Shown here in pieces: positions 11,068-22,985 of a stretch of 64,000 nt of DNA. A model generated the notes under the pieces. It made no database searches. It was given only the letters and a program-made list of their open reading frames with translations, and had not been told where the DNA came from. The translations under genes were made by a program, and so were the position numbers. Origin of the DNA: Maratus speciosus (taxonomy: Eukaryota > Arthropoda > Arachnida > Araneae > Salticidae); the NCBI GenBank assembly GCA_963932465.1, contig OZ010787.1:35158087-35222086 (forward strand), read 5' to 3'. Each line of letters opens with the position of its first letter. Position 1 is the stretch's first letter.

Positions 11068-12226
11068 CAGGGTGTTCCACCATAACTCATCTTGGGTTGC
11101 CGGTAATAACTTTCAGAAAACTGAAGTATATTATAACTAGCAAAAGCCATGCTTTGTTTGGATTCGCGAAGCATTATTCTTTTCGACCAGTAAGTGCAAG
11201 TTGTCTCGGATTTTTTTTTATAATGGAACTAATACATTCCATGAATTGTTTTTAAACGGCAAACATATTAAAAATAATACTAATAGTAATTACTTCTTAA
11301 TAGTAAACATGTTTCATTTAGTTCAATTTTCAACCTTCGAATTCAAATAACATTTTATACAACGAATTTAATAATTAATTTTATTTATTTACAATTTTTT
11401 ATTTATAATCCTTTTAAAATGCGCAAGTATCGTCTGCGTAAAAGATTTCACATAATAAGAATAAATTTTGTATTTGAATTCTTAACACTGAAAAATACTT
11501 TTATAATTGAATGTAATTCAATTTTCATAAATTTTAATTCTTTAAAAATATGCTATAATTTTCATAGAAAAGGTATTTTAAAAATTTCATAAAAGAAATC
11601 GTGAAACTATCTAATCATGATTCTATCTATAATTACTTACTGCGTGATTTATTTTTTCTTCTGAAAATATACGTGTTTCATTTTTTATTTGCAAAAATGC
11701 GTCCGTAATGGAAAAACATGTAAAGTAAAAGAATTAGAATAAACTTTTTTAAGATTATTCTGTAATAAAAGCAATATTGTGAAAATCTGCAGATCATAAT
11801 TTATTTTTATGTTTTATTTCAAGTCAAAATACTGAATAGTTTTTTTGTAAAGTGTACGACAAAATGTAATTTGTGTAACCTAGTAGAGGATTCGCTTCGC
11901 TCCTCCTAATGAAACTTTTAATAGACATGTTCACTTTTGCTGTAAATGTGATAAAATAATTAAAAAAAAAAAAACTGGTAGAAGTTTCCATTATACTCGT
12001 CAGTAGTATGCACATGTCAGTAGTATCAGTTTCATATTTTGGACTGCGATTAACAGTTCATACTGTGTCATCGATTGCGTGAGCACCCTGTTTTTCCAGA
12101 ACTTTTCGTGATGTTATCACATTTCCTACCAAACGAGGTACATATCGTTACATTTTGATTGCAGTATTTTTATTTTTATTAAAATAATTACCGTCAACCC
12201 GAGTTCAGTTAGGGTGAAAGACCCTG
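11068..12226. mobile_element. TA-duplicating element with CAGGGTGTT-type ends, 1.16 kb
   Basis: TA flanks at 11066-11067 and 12227-12228. Left end CAGGGTGTTCCACCATAACT; right end, reverse-complemented, CAGGGTCTTTCACCCTAACT; both continue into GGGTTG.CGGTAAT, giving an inverted repeat of about 45 bp. The interior is AT-rich with no transposase. CAGGGTG ends plus TA duplication are shared with the giant foldback at 26580-35089, so the two could be mobilised by related transposases. Confidence 0.8.
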
Positions 12227-12471
12227 TATTTGTGACTAAATAAGTGGTTTGCGACACCTTGTTGTATGGTAATTTTTCATCCTCTTGATGCCTTCTATCA
12301 TTCCTCTGAATTTTTCGGTCGAATTTGGTAACACTCTGTATATTCCTTTAAGATTGGGAGTTTTTTTGGTAGAAATTGAAAGTTTTGGTGGTTTTCGCTT
12401 ACCGATAGGATCGTATTTGATTGAAAAAATATTTTTAAAAAATACCCGATGTCGGGTTGTGCCAAAGGAGG

Positions 12472-12501
12472 ACTCGCACAATTGTGTGGGTTCGGCCTTA
12501 A
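12472..12501. repeat. GCACAATTGTG palindrome next to TTAA
   Basis: A CGCACAATTGTGTGGG palindrome is followed after seven bases by TTAA. The same motif recurs at 12524-12539 (decayed), 13438-13459 and 15403-15422, so it behaves as a terminal motif of a piggyBac-type family. Confidence 0.55.
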
Positions 12502-12724
12502 TGAATCCGTTCTTGGGTTAAATCTACATAATTGTGTAGTTTGGGATTATGTGTGCAAATATCTAAAGATAAAAGTTTAAGCAAATAAAGTTGTTGTTTA
12601 TTGGGATACTTTTCATCAGCCACAATGAAAATGTTTGAAACAATTTTTGTTTTTGGACAGACCACTACAATTTAATTTTCTGAGACGTGCTTAATGCTCG
12701 CACACCTCTTAAGAGTCATTGACA

Positions 12725-13130
12725 AATGGTATGCCCTTCACTCCTTTTGGATTGTACCTGATCCTTCAAATTTCTTTTTTTTTTTAGTTTTTCCAGCAGT
12801 GGTACTTTGTTGAATTGCCGATCGAAGTACATAAAACTAGGCCTGAACCAGAGTAAGGACTACAGCAGGTCCCAAGCCTAGATAATTGTGGACCAGGTCT
12901 GTACTTTCCCAGATGATGCTGTTACAACAGACTGGTTTGTTTTTTATATACTGCTTCACTGAGGCATGTCCTAAAAAAAGGAATCGTCTGCTCATCTATG
13001 GAAAATTTCCCCTGATCTTCTGGTAAATTCAAGCAGACACCACGGAATCTGTGGAGCATTTGCAGAACTTTCCATAATTTATTATTTATTCCTGGTGGTT
13101 TACTTGCTGTGTCGACAGAATGGAATGAAG
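12725..13130 (-). pseudogene. piggyBac transposase fossil
   Basis: Read on the minus strand from about 13130 downward, one frame gives NNKLWKVLQML, then RFRGVCLNLPE, SIDEQTIPF and QYIKNKP. This follows the order of the catalytic core of piggyBac (DDE_Tnp_1_7) transposases, where SxDEQMIPFKG and LKQYxxxKP surround the second catalytic Asp. LGLGPAVVL follows, then an in-frame TAG at 12837-12839. After a frameshift the fossil continues as YFDRQFNKVPLLEKLKKK, the family's LYFDNxFTSxPLLExL segment with its third Asp, and then as GSGTIQK in yet another frame, the family's GTIRxNR region. At least two frameshifts and one stop make it non-functional. The N-terminal third and the C-terminal zinc finger are not seen. 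Confidence 0.8.
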
Positions 13131-13437
13131 TTATAAAACTTAAAAATCTATCTCGTGGTATGCATATAATTCATATAAAAGTTATAAATCATATATAACA
13201 TCTATAACTCAGAGCAGAAACATACAGTTCTTTACATGTGCATATTATATATCTAATACTATCAATTTTAAATAGAAATTATGAATAGTACAAACCTATT
13301 AATTTAAAATTAATCCGCTTTAAAAATGTAATTAATAAAAAATAAATTGCTAAAAACATAAGTTTTAAAAAAATCACTTAAAAATAAAAAATTTTTGTAT
13401 TAGGAATTGTATCTATTTTGGAAATGGTAAATGCCGG

Positions 13438-13459
13438 ACCCGCACAATTTGTGTGGGTC
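13438..13459. repeat. ACCCGCACAATTTGTGTGGGT palindrome
   Basis: Imperfect 10-bp arms about a central T. Reads as an outward-facing copy of the motifs at 12472 and 15403 and is preceded by GCCGG. It could mark an internal or second element end. Confidence 0.5.
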
Positions 13460-13633
13460 ATTTGTTTTTCCATTTTTGTTAAGCCTAATAAAATTTATCA
13501 AAGACAAAATTAATTAAAATCATGAATAAAGTATATGAAAAGAAAAATTAAATTTAAGCAAACACTAAAAATCATATTTAACAGAAATTACGACAGTACA
13601 TACTTTTTGTCTATTGTTGACAGATGATATATA

Positions 13634-15124
13634 GTAAAGCGAGGAGGGTTCGCGCGGTAGGAGAGATTGCGCACAAAGAGATTCGACAGGAAGGAGTAGA
13701 GTGCGCACGCAGCGACTCCAGGTAGTGGAACAGCAGCATTAGCGCAGTGTCTACATGAATGTTCATATTGATTGTTCCAAGCGTCTTGGATAAAGCAGTG
13801 CTATTTTGTTTTGTTTTTCCAAAGTAAGTGCTTGAATTTTCATAACTGTTTATCAGAATTTTTATAGAACGTCAGTAATACAAAATATTTTGAACTTAAA
13901 CGATTTCTTATAAACTACTAACCTGGACTAAGTATGCGAACACCAACAATTCATTTTAGAAGTGGCCATATTTAAATAAAAGGCCGCGCAATCTCCTACC
14001 AAAATAGGAGAGTTTGCGCATCTGCTACTTAGGAGAGATGGCGCAATTCCCCATAAGTTTAAGTGCTAGGAGAAATTACGCAGCTTATTGATAAATTTGT
14101 ATGAATTGCAAATTACGTGTAAAACATATGAATGAATCACGTTTGAAATAATTTCGGAAAAACACATAATTATCAAAACTAAATTTTGCAACAAATTAAT
14201 TTGCAAAAAAATACTTTTTCAGATATAAATTTTATTAATAAATTAGTAATACAATTGTTATTAAATTAATTTTATGTAATTAGTTTTGTTAATAAATTAA
14301 TAATATATTTGTTAATAAATTAATTAAATATATATATATATATTTTTTTTTAATTTATGAACAATTAATTTGCTAATAAATTAATTTTGTTAACTAAAAT
14401 AAATTTTCTAATACAATGTTTTGGAAAAGTTTTCACCCATTCCAAGTAGTGTAATGCCATCGAAATCAAAGGGAAACAGAGTGCAACTAATGTTACTGAT
14501 CCACAAAATACACAGGAAAAATGACTTAAGAAGGATGCCGCTACAGAAAAAAAAAAGGTGCTTCCACAAAAAGTGGAATAAAAAAACTCAAGGAAAAAAA
14601 CCGAAAGTCAAGGAGGATGAGTGCACTGAATGTCTGGAACTGTACCAGGAGACAACTTCGACAACTGACTGGATTCAATGTATTGTTTGTTGCAGGTGAT
14701 TGCACGAAAGATGCACGATTTACAACTATAAGTGCATCGATTGTGGACGACGACAACTTCGGTTAGCAAACAAAATACAATGAAACTGTGGAAATGGAAA
14801 TGAAGTAATTTTTAAGTTAACATTAATCTAGTTGATAACATGTTTATTTTGTAATCTTAGTAGGGCTTGCTTTTTATGATATTTTAATCTGTGTAAATTA
14901 AAATTTTTAACTGTCGTTAAAATTATTTCTTTTTTTATTATTTAAACATTTGGTTGAAATATTCACTCCTAATACTATAATATTTACTCACAAAAACCTT
15001 TCAACAATGTCGATTAATTGTAATTATTATTGTTAACAATTTAATTGTAGTTATTATTAATATCAATCTCTTCTACTTATGTGCGCAATCTCTCCTACCC
15101 ATGTGCGCATTCTCTCCTACCCTG
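13634..15124. mobile_element. Element rich in GCGCAATCTCTCCTA sites
   Basis: The right end, reverse-complemented, reads CAGGGTAGGAGAGAATGCGC directly beside TA; the left end contains GGTAGGAGAGATTGCGCAC. The 13-15-bp motif TAGGAGAGATTGCGC occurs about eight times in both orientations, clustered near both ends (13655-13671, 13983-14080, 15080-15140), as multiple transposase-binding sites would. The body encodes the PHD-like fragment at 14421-14783. TA next to CAGGGT suggests a Tc1/mariner (pogo-like) element; the left boundary is good only to about 10 bp. Confidence 0.5.
14421..14783 (+). pseudogene. C-terminal PHD-like zinc-finger fragment of a transposon protein
   Basis: The frame opens at 14421, passes through a Lys-rich linker and then spells a zinc-finger pattern: CTEC, a spacer, DWIQC, IVCC, then after an in-frame TGA (14697-14699) LHERC and, later, CIDCG. 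Cys-Cys, W-x-Q-C-x2-C, L-H-x2-C, C-x2-C is the cross-brace spacing of PHD-type fingers such as those at the C-terminus of some pogo/Tigger-like DDE transposases. The TGA sits where this motif normally has Trp, consistent with a TGG-to-TGA change. The catalytic domain is not visible upstream. A host PHD exon is an alternative, but the flanking transposon-like repeats argue against it. Confidence 0.55.
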
Positions 15125-15402
15125 TAAGGAGAGATTGCGCAAAATAGTTTTCTTGGTTTTATTACTGCTGTTCTATTAAATTACAGTATACCAACAAAAT
15201 AACTATGGAAATGCATAAAAAACAAATGAAGTCAAAATTATTCATGCATAGTAAATAACAAAATCTAACCCTGTATTGTAGTTGGTGCCCGCTAGTTGTG
15301 TCTTATCAAAACATCTGAAGCCAATTAACTCATATAAATGTGCAGATTTGGTTTTAAATCTTACAAAAACAGGAAATAGTCATTCTCTTTTACTTTAGTA
15401 TC

Positions 15403-15432
15403 ACCCGCACAATTATGCGGGTCAGGGCTTAA
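15403..15432. repeat. ACCCGCACAATTATGCGGGT palindrome and TTAA
   Basis: Perfect 9-bp arms about a TA-like centre, followed by CAGGGC and TTAA. Best-preserved member of the palindrome set in this region. Confidence 0.6.
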
Positions 15433-15450
15433 AGGGATATACATCTTTAA

Positions 15451-16406
15451 CACGTTCAGGACCGGCATCTTTTACACGAATTTTATTCGTTTGTAACCAC
15501 TTTTTGTTAATTATTTGACTTAACTTTATAAATTGCGAAAATGTCGTAATTAAATAAAATCAATTTTATTTTTCTTTTTTACTGGTAACAAACTCAAGCG
15601 TTTTAAGCACCTTTAGAGAGTGCATATATGCATCCATGGTCCCGAACAGGATATACATGCATACAAAGCACGACATGTGCCAAATGTGGAACGCACACAT
15701 GTGCCTTAGACTAATATACGTAGCTAATATTTATATATTTCTTTTTTTATGAAGGAAAACCCATTTCGATATTATCATAAAAACTTTTTAAAAGATTTCA
15801 AGAAATCAGCAAATTTATGCTTTAACACTTTAGTTTTACTAAAATATAGTCTAAAATTTAATTCGCTGTTTATCTGCAAATTTATGTGATTAACCACGCA
15901 AATGTCACTATTTCTACAAACATTCTACTCCATGGCCTCAACGCAGTAGAATTTCAATCATTCCACGATTTTATACTTGTCTACTGCAGAGCTTACAAGA
16001 TATTTAGCACATGTAAAGACAAATGTACAGGACAAAATTGGTTGAATTAGGTGATCGATAAAAACATTTTGGGGTTTCTAACAGTAGGTGATTTTTATTT
16101 CTTAATTTCTCACCCAGTTTAATTTGTATAAAACTTCCGAATTTGAAAATTCCTCCAAACAGTCTTTAATATTCTAACCTGGGAAGAATTGATATACAAT
16201 GTTTAACCCAATATAGACTGACGTTGCGTGTTTGCAGCATTATATTTGTGATTTAAAAAAGAAAAATTATACCAGTAAAAGAGAAAAGTAAAATTTGCCT
16301 TATTTTATTAACACATTTCAGTGATTCATAAAGTAAAAGTAAGTGTTTAACAAAAAGTGGTGTGAACTGAATAAAATTGCTGTAAAACATGCTGGCCCTT
16401 AATGGG
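15451..16406. mobile_element. TTAA-type element with TIRs of about 150 bp
   Basis: TTAA at 15447-15450 and 16407-16410. Left end CACGTTCAGGACCGGCAT, right end reverse-complemented CCCATTAAGGGCCAGCAT; similarity continues through CACTTTTTGTTAA and TTTTTC.TTTTTTACTGGTA for about 150 bp. The interior is non-coding, with alternating purine-pyrimidine ATGCATA runs. The left end lies only 15 bp from the end of the preceding piggyBac-type region. Confidence 0.75.
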
Positions 16407-16410
16407 TTAA

Positions 16411-17628
16411 TACTTGAATAGCATCATAAACGAGTAGACCTATAAATATTATCACTTAAAGATTTATCCCACTCATGTAGTAATGAAGCTTATGCAGTAC
16501 TCCGGTTTTATGTATCTTCGAATACCTTGAAAATAAGATAATTGGTTTAGTGCGTTTGGAAGAATAAAAATTTTCAGTGGTAAGGAGTTTAGTGCATTTT
16601 CGCCGAATAGATAAATTTTTCCATTTTGTTTCATTATATCTGAGAAAGGCAAGTCATTTTCTAATGAAACTATTTGTTTTCTGGCAATATATGAAAATCG
16701 TAAGAAAGTTTAAAGGGATTTATTCAGGAATGTTAGATCACCCTGTAGAGGAAAATGCGGAAAGTTTAATATTAATGATTTCTTTAGGCCTGTCCTAATC
16801 ATACTATATTCTAAAGGTATGAGCTAGAATTATATGGCAGCACTAAAGGAGAGACCCCCTTTGTGGGGTCTTCTAATTATGTTGTTACACTAAGAATCCT
16901 AAATGCTATATTTTGCCACCTTCGTGTTACAGCAATTACGCTATAGGAGGAGCTAAGCTCACCTAAATCGGCCTCCTTTTGTAAAATCATATTTAACTAC
17001 TGGGTTGTTCCAGATTAAAGCCAGTTAGGTATTTAATTACAAGATCATACTAGAAAATTAAATAGTCATAGTTTTCGTCACTTTGTCCAAGGAGCAATTA
17101 CGGATGTTTGAAGAATATAAGTTATATGGTTACAGACGTTTAAGATTTATGAGAACAGAGGGCAGGATGCCTTGTCGGTCTATCATTTATAATGCTTGAA
17201 AGTAATCTCAATAATTGCTTGAAGAAGAAAGCACTTATTCCTCTAGTATTTGTTTCCTGTTTGTATATTATTGAACAATAATGATTTTTTGGGTGATTCT
17301 ATGAATAATATGATAATTATGAACTTAATAATCAAAAAGCTTATTAAATGTAAAAACTAAAATTCTTATGGGTATACCTCTTTAACGTGTCGAAAAATCA
17401 AAATTTCACTTTTTGTTTCAAATGAAAGTCATTTTAATTCTAAATGTTTTGCTACAAAATTTATGTTTTAGTGCTTATTTATTTAAAAATGTCATATAAA
17501 GAAAGGTCGCATTTCTGTACATTTTCCATTTAATTTTAATCTTTTATCTTGGGATACAAATTATGATATTTCACACAGAATAGCTTCACAACCACTAACT
17601 GATAGAATCAGATATCTGAAATTCTTAT
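16411..17628. other. AT-rich sequence with one small hairpin
   Basis: GACCCCCTTTGTGGGGTC at 16853-16870 forms a 7-bp hairpin. A 73-codon frame at 16577-16798 has no recognisable motif. The phrase ACCTCTTTAACGTGTCGAAAAAT at about 17376 resembles the end of the 43396-44101 element, so a decayed relative may begin here; its other end was not found. Confidence 0.45.
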
Positions 17629-17794
17629 CTGTAAAAAAAATCTGTAATTTTTACAGAGAAGCGTTTTATTTTTACAGAAAAAAACGGTTCTAGTTCTAAT
17701 GAAAAATTACAGATTTTTTTTCTAAATCAAACGGTTTTCCACTGGCGCAAAAATTGACAGTTTTTTCTGTCAATTTGAGAGATTTTTTTTACAG
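17629..17794. mobile_element. Small MITE with CTGTAAAAAAAATCT ends
   Basis: The left end CTGTAAAAAAAATCTGTAA is mirrored by AGATTTTTTTTACAG at the right. Additional internal inverted phrases (TTTTTACAGA / TCTGTAATTTT; TTGACAG / CTGTCAA) make the whole 166 bp fold-prone. The target duplication is not clear. Confidence 0.6.
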
Positions 17795-19417
17795 TGTACA
17801 AAATAATTATTCCTTGTAAAGTTAACTAAAATTTGGAAGATATTTTAGAAAATAAAAATTTTATGCCCGAAAATGTTTTAAAAATTACAGTAATGATTTA
17901 AACATTAAATAGATTTTTTTATGTAAAAATGTTGGTTTGGTCTATAAGAAATTATAATATTTATGATCTGAAAATTTCATGACATTCATAAAACGAGTGT
18001 AAAGAAATTCTGCACGAAATCTTGAAATTAATATTCCAAGATTTAAAAATCTTGAATTAAAAGAAAGCGTACAGAAATACGTTCATTCTTTGTATAATTT
18101 TGAAAACTAAAATTTCTGGAATAGAAATTTTATATCAAAATATTCAGATTAAAATGGCTTTCATTCAATATAAAATTAATTTCGAAAATATATGCATTTT
18201 GAAAATTTTAGAAATAAATATGAATTACACCTATGAAATTTTTAACAAATATCGATTTCTAAAAGTTTCAAATATACAAATCCAAAATTACACCGCATTC
18301 CTCCAAGTAGTTTTGAGTTATGTTTTAAAACTACTTGCATTGAAATCTGTTTTGAAACGATTAAAAGGGAATTTATCACCAGGAGTCTTAAATTACTTAA
18401 CCGAATAACTTTTCCTGTTTCGTATCCGAAGGTAAAATGTACCGAAGAATTGAAATATGATGTCAAAATTAAGTGTTTGTATTGAAAATTTAAAAGTTTT
18501 GTACAATTTCTATATACAGCTAACCACCTAAGCTGAATTTAAGTACAACATTAATTATTACTCATTATTACTAATCGATTGGTTCCGGCCACTTGTGATT
18601 TGCGGCAGAGTTAGTGCAAGGTGAGCGCTTTTTTTCCCCTTGACTGTTCGTCAATTTTTAACTGAAATACAGTAAAAATTAAATTAAATCTATTAATCGC
18701 AAATTCATGCTGGAAATAAATTTTGTTGAGGGAAGAAAGACTATATTCTGCCTCTAATTAAATTACAAGCAACTGCCAATGATTTATGTTTTCTTAGTTA
18801 TGTTCTGCATTTATGTCATGTATAAGCAATTTATCTTTTATGCCAAGCATAAGTATTTATCTAACTTTGGGATACCTTTGGAACTAATGAAAACCTGATA
18901 TTTTTGACAGCCGTCAGCAGAGCCTTGAGAAATGATGTTGTCTAATAACAGAATATCATTTTGCAACGGTTCTTCCGGAAGCTTCCCATTTTATTCTTTA
19001 TTATGCCCAAATCTGTACATTTCGATGTTCTCGGTTTATACGTTGATACCATCGCTTTTGGGAAAAATCGCTAAATAAGTTTACTCTTGCTCCGCCTTCG
19101 AACGACGTAATTCATTTATAGTATAACGGAAACAGTTTCATCACACAGGATTATATAATGATAAATAGCTTTCGATCAGCTCATTTCCCAAAGTAAAATA
19201 TATATTGATTTAGCATGGCATGTAATACGATAGTTTTATTGATGCAAGAGTAGTTCTGTCATTCAGTATAAGTTAATTTATTCTGTTGCTTCTTAGATAT
19301 TATCATCAGTATTGCACTGTATTAAACTGTATTTTCAGACATGGTATTATCAGCGTTTGAATTAAAAAACAGTAGTCCTAAAAACCAGTGAACATAAAAT
19401 CTGGAAGGTTTTCAGAT
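17795..19417. other. AT-rich sequence, no gene recognised
   Basis: Contains a small perfect hairpin CAAGATTTAAAAATCTTG (about 18038-18055). A 102-codon frame at 18100-18408 is dominated by I, K, N and L, as expected of AT-rich non-coding DNA. Nothing else supported. Confidence 0.55.
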
Positions 19418-19999
19418 ATCCTGATTAGTGATGGGCGATTCTCGAGAATTCGACAATCGAGAAAAATCGTCATCGTAAAAAATCACAATCGATACAGCCA
19501 TCGATTAATTCATAGAATCTACAATCGAGATGTTTTACAATCGATTATAACGAGAAAAGCTAAAAACAGTTATTGGAAAACTTAGCTATTATTCTGGCCG
19601 ACAATTTCATAGTAGTGATAGGGCTTAGTGATGGGCGATTCTCGAAAATTTACCAATCGAAAAAAATAGTTATCGTAAAATACACAATCGATACAGTCAT
19701 CGATTACTTTCGAGAATCTACAAAGGAGATGTTCTAGAATTGAAATCATATTATTGAAATCATTGTATTTACATATATATAAGGCAGATTTTATTAAATA
19801 TAGGGTAACTGAAAACAGATGGAATAAAAAACAACAAACCAAAGGGAAACTATAAAGGAGCCATAAGACTGGAAAAGTCTTGTAAGGGTGCCCCCTGGTT
19901 GAAAAAAGCTGAAAAAACGCGAGTAGCTATGAAGCGGTAAGGGGAGTTTAAGTATCAAAAATTAGAATTTTTCGGCAATTAGCACCAAAATGGCCAAAG

Positions 20000-21060
20000 A
20001 AATAAGAATCAAAAGCACTCCCTAGTAGAAATATGAACTAAAGGATGATAAAAGGGATCAAAATTTTTTATTGATTTTTCTATGTCATTTGAGATTGGAT
20101 CTTTAATTTCCCCATTTTTATAACGTCTTCGACTGGAATACATTAAACGAACTCCCGCGGGGAGCAAAGTAAGAGGGAGGGGCAAGGAAAGTGCATAATA
20201 TGAATAAGTGGTCACAGGACTTTCCAACTATATGGCACATGAGGGGTGTCGGCTAAATTTAGTAAAGTGCCCCCGCTCGGGGGCAAAGTAAGGGGAGGGG
20301 CGCGGGCGATATATAAAATGAAATAGTAGTCACAGAGCTTTCCAATGATATATCACATGAGGGGTGTCAGCAAAAGATAGAAAAGAGTCCCAACTCCCAG
20401 GATTCCAATTATCGTCCCCCCCCCCCCCCCGAAATATACCCTGCCCATCCTTCTCTTTGAAATTTTCATATATTAAAAATTATTTATCGGAGGGCTCCGT
20501 AAAAAAAATCCGATCTAAAATGTTTAAAAACGCTACGATTTCAAAAAAGTTCGAAAAGTGCCTCTCTCGGGGCGCCAAACTAAGGAAGGAAGAAGAAAGG
20601 TTCATAATATGAAAGAGTAACTTTGCGATGATAACCGAAAACTTTCCGATGATAGATCAAATGACTGGTCCAAAAAAAGTTTGAAATCTACCCCTCCCAC
20701 GTGGGTTCCCTCTTTTATCCTAGAATATACCCGGAAATCACGCAGCCCCACTTTTAAAATTTTATATTTAATAAATAATATTTATCGGAGAGCTCCATTA
20801 AAAAACCTCATTTAATGATATTTATTGTAGAAATCTCTACAATTAAAAAAAAAAGTCACACCCGCACCGCTCCCCCCCCCCCGAACCCCTTCCGGAATTC
20901 AACTCTAGGAGGAGAAAGGTTCATAATATGAAAGAGTGGTGAAAGGACTTTCCGATGATATATGTCAAGGAGAGGTTTGGTAAAAGTTTGAAAATTACCC
21001 TTCTCCTCCCTTTGTGCACTCTCGCGCACCCCAGAATTCACTCACCTTCCTCTTTGAACT
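20000..21060. repeat. Diverged tandem tract, inverted relative to 23580-25010
   Basis: Phrases such as CACATGAGGGGTGTC, GGGGGCAAAGTAAGG, CTTTCC.ATGATATA and ATTATTTATCGGAGGGCTCC recur at intervals of about 120 bp or multiples. Their reverse complements make up 23580-25010. The two tracts therefore form the arms of a large imperfect palindrome around the 150-bp array. Confidence 0.65.
20418..20432. repeat. Poly-C run
   Basis: Uninterrupted C homopolymer inside the tandem tract. Similar C runs recur in most units of this element. Confidence 0.8.
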
Positions 21061-21369
21061 TTTTATATTTAATAAATAGTATTTATCTGAGTCTCCAGGT
21101 ATGGGGCAGCTTGGCAGAGCTAAAATAAGAGAAACATTGAAAATTCGGGGCAAAATGACACTAAATTTAACAGTAAAGTTTGAAACTAGGACTATACAGA
21201 ACTGAATACATAAACCACTATGCTTCATAACCCACATCGGTTAATAGCAATAAAATGATAAGTGCCAGTTAAACTGATGGCATTGAGCTCACAGGTTACT
21301 AACACTAACTGTATATTATACTCTTATTTCAAAGAATAATGTCCCTCAAAAAATAAATGAAGGGAAATA

Positions 21370-22985
21370 TCCCCCCGTTTGCCCCTTTTATACTTAACCA
21401 ATGAAGCTCCAAATCTAATCAGGGAAACTCCTTAACTATAATAAATTAGTATATCAAATTTGAAGCAAATCAGATAATTCTGCATGAAAAAAGGAAACAT
21501 ATCGCTAAATTAAGTGTGGTCTAACCCCTTTAACCCTTTTATACTTAACTAATGAACCTCCAAATCTAATCAGGAAAGCTCCTTATCAGAACAAACATAG
21601 AAAAAAAATTAAAGTAAATTGAATAATTCTCCATGAAAATCCATTTATCTAAATTAAGGGGAGGGGACTTGCCCCCTTTTCGCCCTTTTATACTTAACCA
21701 ATGAACCTCCAAATCTAATGAAGGAATCGCCATATCGGAATAAATCGGTATATTAAATTTGAAGCAAATCCAATAATTCTGCAGGAAAAACCCTTTTATC
21801 TAAATTAAGGGGAGACTAGCCCCTTCCCTTTATACTTAACCCATAAACCTCCAAATCTAATCAAGGCAGCTTCTTAACATAATAAACCGGTATCCCAAAT
21901 TTGGAGCAAATCGAATAATTCTGCATGAAAAACCCATTTATCTAAATTAAGGAGGGGGTCTAACCCCCCTTTCCCCCTTTATACTTAACTAATGAACCTC
22001 CAAGTTTAATCAGGGAAGCTCCTTAACATAATAAACCAGTATACAAAATTTGGAACAAATCGAGTAATTCTGCATGAAACACCCATTTATCTAAATTAAG
22101 TGGGGGACCAGCCCCCCTTCTCCCCCTTTATCCTTAACCAATGAACTTCCAAGTTTAATCAGGGAAGCTCCTTAACATAATAAACCGGTATACCAAATTT
22201 GGAGCAAATCAAATAATTCTGCATGAAAAGCCCATTTATCTAAATTAAGGGGGGACCAACCCCCCTTCTCCCCCCTTTATACTTAACCCGTAAACCTCCA
22301 AATCTAATCAAGGCAACTTCTTAACGTAATAAACCGGTATACCAAATTTGGAACACATCGAATAATTCTGCATGAAAAACCCATTTATCTAAATTAAGGG
22401 GGGGCGGACCAGCCCCCCCTTCTCCCCCTTTATCCTTAAACAATGAACTTCCAAGTTTAATCAGGGAAGCTCCTTAACATAATAAACCGGTATACCAAAT
22501 TATGAGCAAATCAAATAATTCTGCATGAAAACCCCATTTATCTAAATTAAGGGGGGGGGGGGGTCTAGCCCCGTTCTCCCCTTTTATACTTAACCCGTAA
22601 ACCTCCAAATATAATCAAGGCAACTTCTTAACATAATGAACCGGTATACCAAATTTGGAGCAAATCGAATAATTCTGCATGAAAAACCCATTTATCTAAA
22701 TTAAGGAGGGGTCTACCCCCCTTTCCCCCCTTCATACTTAACTAATGAACCTCCAAGTTTAATCAGGGAAGCTGCTTAACATAATAAACCGGTATACGAA
22801 ATTTGGAGCAAATCGAAGAATTCTGCATGAAAAACCTATTTATCTAAATTAAGGAGGGGGGGGGGGGGGACCAGCCCCCTTTCTCTCCCTTTATCCTTAA
22901 CCAATGAACCGTCAAAACTAAACAGCGGAACGCCTTATCAGAATGAACATAAAAAAAATTGAAGCAAATCGTACATTTTAATCAA
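21370..22985. repeat. Tandem array, about ten units of about 150 bp
   Basis: The anchor CTAAATTAAG appears at about 21505, 21649, 21800, 21941, 22091, 22240, 22390, 22541, 22694 and 22842, a spacing of 141-153 bp. Each unit runs CTTAACCAATGAACCTCCAA, AATCAGGGAAGCTCC, ACCGGTATACCAAATTTGG, TAATTCTGCATGAAAAACCC, then a variable G/C-homopolymer tract (GGGGG..CCCCC). The homopolymer tract is the most variable part. Adjacent units differ at only a few positions, indicating recent homogenisation. Confidence 0.9.

Larger units (their letters stand above)
12522..15428. mobile_element. Candidate piggyBac-type element with nested insert
   Basis: TTAA at 12518-12521 and 15429-15432. Inside the right TTAA lies CCCGCACAATTATGCGGG; inside the left lies CTACATAATTGTGTAG, which aligns to the other strand of the right end (CCCGCATAATTGTGCGGG). 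The left-side differences are C-to-T and G-to-A, as CpG decay would leave. A piggyBac transposase fossil lies just inside the left end on the minus strand, supporting the assignment. A third copy of the palindrome at 13438 complicates the boundary: the real element could instead run from about 13434. Confidence 0.45.

Noticed and set aside
16853..16870. Rho-independent terminator
   Set aside because: The GC hairpin is followed by TTCTAATTATG, not a T run, and all context is eukaryotic repeat DNA.
18100..18408. 102-codon frame as a coding exon
   Set aside because: Composition is dominated by I, K, N, L and Y as expected from AT-rich sequence; no motif and no coding-like flanks.
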